A DNA stretch of 11,599 bases from Burkholderiales bacterium (lineage in GTDB: Bacteria > Pseudomonadota > Gammaproteobacteria > Burkholderiales > Burkholderiaceae_C): assembly GCA_011391855.1 (NCBI GenBank), contig JAABPT010000465.1, positions 1 through 11,599 of the forward strand, given 5' to 3'. Below are positions 5,879 through 11,599 of the stretch, piece by piece. The notes under the pieces are model-generated. The model was not told where the DNA came from. It ran no database searches and saw only the letters and a list, made by a program, of their open reading frames with translations. Position 1 is the stretch's first letter, and each line of letters starts with the position of its first letter. A program made the translations under genes and the position numbers.

Positions 5879-6721
5879 ATGTGTGCCAGCAAAGTGGCCG
5901 AGGGACGTGAGCGCGGCTGGATCGTGCCCATCGGCGGCGCCGAGGAGAAAGAGAACTCGCCACAGATCCTGGCGCGTTTCGTGGAACTGGCGGGGGGTGC
6001 GCGCGCCGACATCGTGGTCATCCCCACCGCCAGCCAGCTGCGCGACACCGGCGCGCGTTACGAACGCATCTTCGCCGCGCTGGGCGCGCGCCGCGTCGCG
6101 GCGCTGGACTTCGACACCCGCAGAGACTGCGAAGAGCCCGGCCGCCTGGACCGCCTGCAGCAGGCCAGCGGCGTATTCTTCACCGGCGGCAATCAGTTGC
6201 GGCTGGGCACGTTGCTCGGTGGCACCCCCATCGCCAAGGCGGTGCGGCTGATGAATGCCGCCGGCGTGCCGGTGGCAGGCACCAGCGCCGGCGCGGCCTT
6301 CATCAGCGAGCACATGATTGCGTTCGGTGACGAGGGCAGCACGCCCATCGCCGGCAGCGTGCGGCTGGCGCCGGGCCTGGGGCTGACCAACCGCTTCATC
6401 ATCGACCAGCATTTCCGCCAGCGCGACCGCCTGGGCCGGCTGCTCACTGCGCTGGCCTACAACCCGTTCGCGGTGGGCATCGGGCTGGACGAGGACACCG
6501 CCGCCTTCATCGCACCCGACAACACCGTGCACGTGCAAGGCTCGGGCGGCATCACCGTGGTGGACGCGGCCGAGGTGCAGTTCTCCTCGATGGACAGCGT
6601 CAACGAAGGCCGACCGGTGTGCCTGCTGGGCGTGAAGCTGCACATCCTGACGCAGGGCGCCACCTTCAACCTGCACACGCGGCAAGCCGATGCCGGCACG
6701 CTGCACGCCGCCAAGACCTGA
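5879..6721 (+). CDS. cphB: Cyanophycinase (peptidase family S51)
   Basis: This 280-aa cytoplasmic serine peptidase cleaves cyanophycin, multi-L-arginyl-poly-L-aspartate, to beta-Asp-Arg dipeptides. Visible family marks: GWIVPIGGAEEK (13-24), IVVIPTAS (45-52), the FFTGGNQ loop (100-106), the nucleophile elbow AGTSAGAA with Ser136 (133-140), the DQHFRQRDRLGR segment (176-187) with His178 and several Arg, and GLDEDTA with Glu205 (202-208). As I recall, the Synechocystis enzyme uses Ser132 with residues near 172-183 and 201; the same pattern appears here at a constant offset of four. The length is normal and no catalytic residue is missing. There is no signal peptide, so it is the intracellular CphB type rather than the secreted CphE type. 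It is the first gene of the cph operon, ending 40 bp before cphA. Confidence 0.93.
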   Translation: MCASKVAEGRERGWIVPIGGAEEKENSPQILARFVELAGGARADIVVIPTASQLRDTGARYERIFAALGARRVAALDFDTRRDCEEPGRLDRLQQASGVFFTGGNQLRLGTLLGGTPIAKAVRLMNAAGVPVAGTSAGAAFISEHMIAFGDEGSTPIAGSVRLAPGLGLTNRFIIDQHFRQRDRLGRLLTALAYNPFAVGIGLDEDTAAFIAPDNTVHVQGSGGITVVDAAEVQFSSMDSVNEGRPVCLLGVKLHILTQGATFNLHTRQADAGTLHAAKT

Positions 6722-6723
6722 CG

Positions 6724-6747
6724 CCGCCTGAAACCGCCTGAAACCGC
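6724..6747 (+). repeat. 10-bp tandem repeat between cyanophycinase and cphA
   Basis: The unit CCGCCTGAAA occurs twice in tandem (6724-6733, 6734-6743), followed by a partial CCGC, and runs directly into the cphA SD. It fills most of the 40-bp spacer. It could be a slippage-prone spacer; no regulatory role is evident. Confidence 0.6.
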
Positions 6748-6753
6748 AAGGAG
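6748..6753 (+). promoter_or_regulatory. cphA ribosome-binding site
   Basis: AAGGAG lies eight bases before the ATG at 6762, supporting that start and efficient initiation as an internal operon gene. Confidence 0.65.
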
Positions 6754-6761
6754 CCAGCACG

Positions 6762-9611
6762 ATGCGCATCCTCGAACGCTCGGTGTACGTGGGGCCTTCG
6801 CTCTATGCGCACTTTCCGGTCATCAAGGTGGTGCTCGACCTGGGGCCGCTGGAAGACTGGCCCACGGCGCGGCTGGGGCCGGCGTATATCGACACCCTGG
6901 TGGCCACGCTGCCGGGGCTGCAGGAACATGGCTGCAGCTGGGGCGTGCCCGGCGGTTTCATCCGCCGCATGCGCGAAGACGAAGGCACCTGGCTCGGCCA
7001 TGTCTTCGAACACGTGGCCATCGAGTTGCAGAACGTGGCCGGCGAGGAAGTGACCTTCGGCAAGACACGCAGCGTGGACGTGGAAAAGGCGGGCCGCCCC
7101 GGCGTCTACACCGTGGTCTACGAATATGCGCAGCGCGACGAAGGCATCGAGGCCGGCGAACTGGCGATCCAGCTGCTGTGCTCGCTGCTGCCGCCCGAAC
7201 TGCAGCCCGCCGACAGCGTGCCCGCCGGCTGGACCTGGGCCACGGCGCGCGACGAATTCATCCGCTACGCGCAGCGCCGCGCGCTGGGCCCCAGCACTGC
7301 CTCGCTGGTGAAGGCCGCCGAGGACCGCAATATCCCCTGGTTGCGCCTGAACGATCAGAGTCTCATCCAGCTGGGCCACGGCAAATACCAGCAGCGTATC
7401 CAGGCCACCGTCACCGGGCGCACCAGCCATATCGCGGTGGAGCTGGCGCAGGACAAGGAAGAGACCAACAAGATCCTGGCCAACTGCGGCCTGCCGGTGC
7501 CCAAGCAGGAACTCGTGCGCAGCGCCGACCGCGCCGTGCGCGCCGCCGAACGGCTGGGTTTCCCGGTCGTCACCAAACCCTTCAACGGCAACCATGGCCG
7601 CGGCATCAGCATCGGCCTGGCGACGGCCGACGAGGTGCGCGCCGGTTTTGCGGCGGCGGCCGAACATGCCAGTTCGGTCATCGTCGAGACCTTCCTGCAC
7701 GGCGAAGACCACCGCCTGCTGGTCATCAACGGCGAGCTCATCGCCGCCACGCGGCGCACGCCGGGCCACGTGGTGGGCGACGGCGCGCGCAGCGTGCGCG
7801 AGCTGGTCGACACGGTCAACCAGGACCCGCGGCGCGGCGTCGGCCACGAGAAGGTGATGACGCGCATCGAGCTCGACGCGCAGGCCGATACGATGCTGGC
7901 GCGCCAGGGTCTTGCGGTGGACAGCGTGCCCGTTTGCGGCCAGACCGTGCTCTTGCGCAGCACCGCCAACCTGTCCACCGGCGGCACCGCCACCGACGTC
8001 ACCGACGTCATCCACCCCGACAACCGCGAGTTGACCGTGCGCGCCGTCACCGCCATCGGGCTGGACGTGGGTGGCGTGGACTTCCTGTGCCCCGATATCA
8101 CCGAGAGCTACAAGGACGCCAGGAACGCCGGATCGGGCATCTGCGAGATCAATGCCGCGCCGGGTTTTCGCATGCACGTGGCGCCGAGCGTTGGCACGCC
8201 GCGCGACGCTGCCGGCCCGGTGATCGACATGCTGTTCCCGGCCGGCAGCGCCAGCCGCGTGCCAATTGCCGCGATCACCGGCACCAACGGCAAGACCACC
8301 ACCAGCCGCATGCTGGCGCACATCGCCAAGATGGCCGGCCACACGCCGGGGCTGACCACCACCGACGGCGTCTATATCGACGGCCAGCGCACCGTGGAAG
8401 GCGACATGACCGGGCCGGTGGCCACGCGCATGGTGCTGGCCGACCCCAAGATCGACATCGCCGTGCTCGAGATTGCGCGCGGCGGCCTGCTGCGCGCCGG
8501 CATGGGCGTGCCCTGGGTCGACGTAGGCGCGGTGCTCAACGTGCAGAGCGACCACCTGGGCATGAAAGGGATCGACAACCTGGAGCAGCTGGCCGAAGTG
8601 AAGCGCGTCATCGTCGAAGTGGCTCGCGACTGCGCGGTGCTGAATGCCGACGACGAGAACGTGATCCGCATGAGCGCGCACACCGACGCGAAACATCTCT
8701 GCTACGTGACGATCAGCCCGCAGCATGCAAGCGTTGGTGGCTTCATGCGCGAGCACATCCGCGCCGGCGGCCGCGCCTGCGCGCTGGAGCATGGCGTGAA
8801 CGGCCAGATGATCACGCTCTACGACAAGGGCCGGCACATCCCGCTGATGTGGACGCACCTGATCCCGGCCACGCTGGAAGGCCGCGCCATGCACAACGTG
8901 CAGAACGCGATGTTCGCAGCGGCTTGTGCCTTCAGCCTGGGGCTCAAGCTCGACGCCATCCGCCAGGGCCTGCGCACCTTCGACACCACCTTCTTCCAGG
9001 CGCCGGGGCGCATGAACGTCTACGACGAGCACCCGTTCAAGGTGATCTTCGACTACGCCCACAACGCGCATGCCGTGGGCGTGATGGCCGACCTGGCGCA
9101 GCGCCTGGACGTGCGCGGCCGGCGCATCGTGGTGGTGGCCGGCCCCGGCGACCGGCGCGACGAGGACATCCGCGATATCGCGCTCGCGGTGGCCGGGCGC
9201 TTCGACCACTATGTCTGCCGGCGCGACGACGGCCTGCGCGGGCGCGCGCCCGACGAAGTGCCGAAGATGATCGCTGCCGTGCTGCGTGAGCAGGGCGTGC
9301 CCGAAGACGCCATCACGCTGATCCCCGACGAACAAGAGGCCATCGACGCTGCGCTGCGCATGGGCCGCAGCGGCGACCTGCTGCTGGTGTTCGCCGATGC
9401 GCTGACGCGGTCGTGGAAACAGGTCATCAAGTTCAAGCCCGACGCGGCCGCGGGCGGCGCGCCGCGCGCAGCCACTGCGCCGCCGAAGCCAGCGCCCGAA
9501 CCCGCCGACGATGCGCTGGCCATGGCCGCACACGACGAAGGCGCCATGCAGGCCGCCGGCTTCGTGCGCGACGAACGCGGGCTGCGTTTCGTCGGCGAAG
9601 CCGGCGACTGA
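6762..9611 (+). CDS. cphA: Cyanophycin synthetase CphA
   Basis: This 949-aa enzyme makes cyanophycin by alternately adding Asp to the polyaspartate backbone and Arg to its side chains, using two ATP per Asp-Arg unit. Three parts are visible. The N domain (about 1-160) carries an HVFEH motif (80-84). The ATP-grasp half (about 161-490), which adds Asp, includes VVTKPFNGNHGRGISIG (269-285), GEDHRLLVINGELIAATRR (314-332) and CEINAAPGFRMH (461-472). The Mur-ligase half (about 495-890), which adds Arg, includes the P-loop ITGTNGKTTT (505-514), LEIARGGLLRAG (569-580), SDHLGMKG (596-603), MHNVQNAM (710-717) and FDYAHNAHAV (763-772). All main motifs look intact. Typical CphA has roughly 870-900 residues; the excess is an Ala/Pro-rich tail from about 893. 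It follows cyanophycinase and is followed 16 bp later by a second synthetase-like gene. Confidence 0.96.
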   Translation: MRILERSVYVGPSLYAHFPVIKVVLDLGPLEDWPTARLGPAYIDTLVATLPGLQEHGCSWGVPGGFIRRMREDEGTWLGHVFEHVAIELQNVAGEEVTFGKTRSVDVEKAGRPGVYTVVYEYAQRDEGIEAGELAIQLLCSLLPPELQPADSVPAGWTWATARDEFIRYAQRRALGPSTASLVKAAEDRNIPWLRLNDQSLIQLGHGKYQQRIQATVTGRTSHIAVELAQDKEETNKILANCGLPVPKQELVRSADRAVRAAERLGFPVVTKPFNGNHGRGISIGLATADEVRAGFAAAAEHASSVIVETFLHGEDHRLLVINGELIAATRRTPGHVVGDGARSVRELVDTVNQDPRRGVGHEKVMTRIELDAQADTMLARQGLAVDSVPVCGQTVLLRSTANLSTGGTATDVTDVIHPDNRELTVRAVTAIGLDVGGVDFLCPDITESYKDARNAGSGICEINAAPGFRMHVAPSVGTPRDAAGPVIDMLFPAGSASRVPIAAITGTNGKTTTSRMLAHIAKMAGHTPGLTTTDGVYIDGQRTVEGDMTGPVATRMVLADPKIDIAVLEIARGGLLRAGMGVPWVDVGAVLNVQSDHLGMKGIDNLEQLAEVKRVIVEVARDCAVLNADDENVIRMSAHTDAKHLCYVTISPQHASVGGFMREHIRAGGRACALEHGVNGQMITLYDKGRHIPLMWTHLIPATLEGRAMHNVQNAMFAAACAFSLGLKLDAIRQGLRTFDTTFFQAPGRMNVYDEHPFKVIFDYAHNAHAVGVMADLAQRLDVRGRRIVVVAGPGDRRDEDIRDIALAVAGRFDHYVCRRDDGLRGRAPDEVPKMIAAVLREQGVPEDAITLIPDEQEAIDAALRMGRSGDLLLVFADALTRSWKQVIKFKPDAAAGGAPRAATAPPKPAPEPADDALAMAAHDEGAMQAAGFVRDERGLRFVGEAGD

Positions 9612-9627
9612 CGCCGCCGCGCATTCC

Positions 9628-11463
9628 GTGCCCATTCCGCCCCCGCCGGCCGAGGCGCCCCAGGCCTTCGACGATTCGCGCCGCCTGCCCGGCCCCAACC
9701 GCTGGTCTGCCACGCCGGCGGCGGAACTGACTGCACTCACCGCTGCGGCCCGCGACGGGCACGCGCTTGCTGCCTGGGCAGAGAACGTCAACAGGCTGTG
9801 CGCTGCGCTGGGCTGGCCCCACCCGCAGCCGGTGAGCCGGCGCCATGCACGAGGCACCACGCTGGCCTTCGCTGCGCCGGTGGACCTGCTGTTGACCGCC
9901 ACCGAGATCAACGAGTGGGCTTGGGAGCGCGCGGCCGATGGCTGCGGTGCGCTGGCCGCCGAAGGCGTCGGGCCGACACAGCCCGCCACCGACGACCTGG
10001 CCGCGCTGGCGGCCGACTTCGGAACCCGTGCCGACGCCGAACGCTCGCGCCCGCTGGTGCGGCTGCGCACGGCAGCCGCGGCGCACGGTGTGCCGCTGTT
10101 CGAAGACGACGACACCGTCTCGCTGGGCGCCGGCAGCGGCAGCCGCTGCTGGCCGCGCGCCGCGCTGCCCCTGCCGATGGACGTGCCCTGGCCCGACCTG
10201 CACGACGTGCCCACGGCACTGGTCACCGGCAGCAACGGCAAGACGACGGCGGTGCGGCTGCTGGCCGCCATGGCCTCAGCGGCAGGATTCGACACCGGGT
10301 ACTGCTGCACCGAAGGCGTCTTCGTCGCCGGCCAAAAGGTGGCCGGGGGTGACTACGCCGGCCCGGCCGGCGCCCGCGCCGTCATGCGCCACCCGGGCGC
10401 GCACCTGGTGGTGCTGGAAACCGCGCGTGGCGGCCTGCTGCGCCGCGGGCTGGCGCTGGCACGCGCCGACGTAGCAGTGGTCACCAATATCAGCGCCGAC
10501 CACCTGGGCGAATACGGCATGGAAGACGCCGACGACCTGGCCGAAACCAAGCTGATCGTGGCCCATGCCGTGGCCACTGGTGGCCTGTTGGTGCTCAATG
10601 CCGGCGATGCCGTGCTGATGGCCGCCGCCCAGCGGCTGCCGCACGCGGCGCGGGCGCGGCAAGCGCTGTTCGCGCACGCGCACGACCATCCCGCGCTGGC
10701 GGCCCTGCGGTCGGCCGGCGGCAGCACCTGCGGCGTGGCGCAAGGCCACCTGCTGCTGGACCACGGTGGCGAACGGCACGACCTCGGCGCGCTGGCGGCG
10801 ATGCCGGTCTCGCTGGCCGGTGCGGCGCGGCACAACGTCGAGAACGCCGCGGCCGCCGCGTTGGCCGCGGCGGGTCTGGGCCTGCCCGTGGCTGCCCTGC
10901 GCCAAACGCTGGCGCGCTTCGGCGCGCGGCCGCAAGACAACCCGGGGCGGCTGGAACGTTGGCTCCATCGCGGCGCCACCGTGCTCGTCGACTATGCCCA
11001 CAACCCCGACGGCCTGGCGCAGCTGCTGCAAGTGGCGCGCGCATTGCACGCGGAACCAACGGACGCGGCGGTCGAGCCACCACAGACCCGCGGCCGCCTG
11101 GGCCTGCTGCTCGGCCAGGCCGGCAATCGCGACGACGCGGCCATCACCGAACTGGCGCGCACGGCGGCGCGCTTTGCCCCCGATCGCGTCGTCGTCAAGG
11201 AACTGCCGCTGATGCTGCGCGGCCGCGCCCCCGGCGAGGTGCCGGCGCTGATCTGCCGGGCGCTGCACGCCGCCGGCCTGGCAGCCGGGTGCGTGACGCT
11301 GCAACCCGACGAGGAAGCCGCGGCGCGGGAATTGTTGGCCTGGGCACGGCCGGGCGACGTGGTCGTGCTGCCGGTGCACACCGCGGCCGTGCGCGAGCGC
11401 CTGGCCGTGCTGCTGGGCGGCGACGAGAAGTCGAACGCGGCGGCGGCGCGCCCAGGCGGTTGA
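9628..11463 (+). CDS. cphA': Second cyanophycin synthetase-like protein (CphA'), Mur-ligase half without ATP-grasp
   Basis: I start this 611-aa protein at GTG 9628, 16 bp after the cphA stop. The only ATG upstream (9511) would overlap cphA by about 100 bp and add proline- and cysteine-rich sequence of out-of-frame character. Homology-like sequence begins at DSRRLPGPNRW (16-26). Residues 30-190 form an N-terminal region without ATP-grasp motifs. The Mur-ligase half is complete by motif: VTGSNGKTTAVRLL (199-212), LETARGGLLRRG (263-274), ADHLGEYGMED (290-300), RHNVENAAAA (401-410), VDYAHNPDG (454-462) and GQAGNRDD (496-503). It is clearly paralogous to the C-terminal half of the upstream CphA. 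Tandem cphA/cphA' pairs are known in Burkholderiales. The role is uncertain: auxiliary Arg ligation, a dipeptide-using synthetase, or a related Mur-ligase reaction. No good SD is visible, so coupling to cphA is likely. Confidence 0.88.
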   Translation: MPIPPPPAEAPQAFDDSRRLPGPNRWSATPAAELTALTAAARDGHALAAWAENVNRLCAALGWPHPQPVSRRHARGTTLAFAAPVDLLLTATEINEWAWERAADGCGALAAEGVGPTQPATDDLAALAADFGTRADAERSRPLVRLRTAAAAHGVPLFEDDDTVSLGAGSGSRCWPRAALPLPMDVPWPDLHDVPTALVTGSNGKTTAVRLLAAMASAAGFDTGYCCTEGVFVAGQKVAGGDYAGPAGARAVMRHPGAHLVVLETARGGLLRRGLALARADVAVVTNISADHLGEYGMEDADDLAETKLIVAHAVATGGLLVLNAGDAVLMAAAQRLPHAARARQALFAHAHDHPALAALRSAGGSTCGVAQGHLLLDHGGERHDLGALAAMPVSLAGAARHNVENAAAAALAAAGLGLPVAALRQTLARFGARPQDNPGRLERWLHRGATVLVDYAHNPDGLAQLLQVARALHAEPTDAAVEPPQTRGRLGLLLGQAGNRDDAAITELARTAARFAPDRVVVKELPLMLRGRAPGEVPALICRALHAAGLAAGCVTLQPDEEAAARELLAWARPGDVVVLPVHTAAVRERLAVLLGGDEKSNAAAARPGG

Positions 11464-11599
11464 TTCGACCCGGCTGGTGTCACCTCCGGCACAGGAGCCA
11501 CGTCGATCATTGAGGGGGCTCAACTGGCGTCGGACGGGCGGCTCCAGAATCGTCAACGTGCATGGCAGGCAGCGCCGTCCATGGCGTTGACCGGCACGG
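11464..11599. other. Right-end region with no supported gene
   Basis: After the TGA of the CphA'-like gene I find no convincing terminator, RNA gene or coding start. A short frame opens at an ATG near 11561 and runs off the edge, but it has no SD and is too short to judge. Confidence 0.4.

Noticed and set aside
7178..9289. A 703-codon plus-strand frame inside cphA
   Set aside because: It is a frame-shifted shadow of cphA, very rich in Arg, Pro, His and Gln, with no SD or family features.
9511..9627. Upstream ATG start for the CphA'-like gene
   Set aside because: It would overlap cphA by about 100 bases and add sequence whose composition matches an out-of-frame reading of cphA. The GTG at 9628 lies just before the conserved-looking beginning.
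6666..10310. A 1214-codon minus-strand open frame opposite cyanophycinase, cphA and cphA'
   Set aside because: It is antisense to three well-supported genes. It stays open because of high GC and codon phase, and its Ala/His/Gly/Val-rich sequence has no motifs.
11466..11498. Possible terminator after the CphA'-like gene (GGCT...AGCC around a GTGTCACC/GGCACAGG core)
   Set aside because: Pairing is only four bases at the outside with internal mismatches, and there is no T-run.
1..11599. tRNA, rRNA, CRISPR array, transposase or attachment site
   Set aside because: I scanned by eye and saw no tRNA-like cloverleaf ends, regularly spaced repeats, transposase motifs or long terminal repeats. The absence was not verified with a search tool.

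Overview
The window is very GC-rich, codes almost end to end, and its codons are strongly biased to G or C in third position. Together with a PilU-type pilus ATPase, a TonB-dependent receptor and a cyanophycinase-CphA-CphA' cluster, this points to a betaproteobacterium, most likely Burkholderiales (Comamonadaceae or the Rubrivivax/Leptothrix neighbourhood). That placement is inferred from gene content; I ran no database search.

Layout. (1) 1-1406, plus strand: the C-terminal beta-barrel of a TonB-dependent outer-membrane receptor, cut by the left window edge. (2) 1463-2752, minus strand, converging on it: a PilU-type type IV pilus ATPase with an unusual charged C-terminal tail. Its Shine-Dalgarno (SD) site lies in one arm of a perfect 7-bp inverted repeat. 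(3) 2753-3098: a 346-bp divergent intergenic region, ending in a strong SD and a six-codon mini-ORF. (4) 3099-5773, plus strand: a translationally coupled two-gene cassette. The first protein (699 aa) has an N-terminal segment resembling cargo proteins associated with extracellular contractile injection systems (eCIS), a long helical middle, and a compact His-rich C-terminal module behind a Gly/Pro/Ala linker. The second protein (about 191 aa) starts on the stop codon of the first and is unrecognised; a cognate partner or immunity protein is the natural hypothesis. (5) 5879-11463, plus strand: a tight operon for the nitrogen/carbon reserve polymer cyanophycin. It encodes cyanophycinase, the primary synthetase CphA (N domain, ATP-grasp, Mur ligase), and a second synthetase-like protein with an intact Mur-ligase half but no recognisable ATP-grasp half. 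(6) 11464-11599: no gene I can support.

How the genes work together. The cph genes would let the cell store Asp-Arg polymer (CphA, perhaps with CphA') and begin to recover it as beta-Asp-Arg dipeptide (cyanophycinase); spacings of 40 and 16 nt suggest co-transcription. The cassette at 3099-5773 looks like an accessory insertion between core-type genes and is the best candidate for something undescribed: a cargo-like or toxin-like protein with a coupled partner and no injection machinery visible in the window. The pilU gene and the receptor appear functionally unrelated to the rest.
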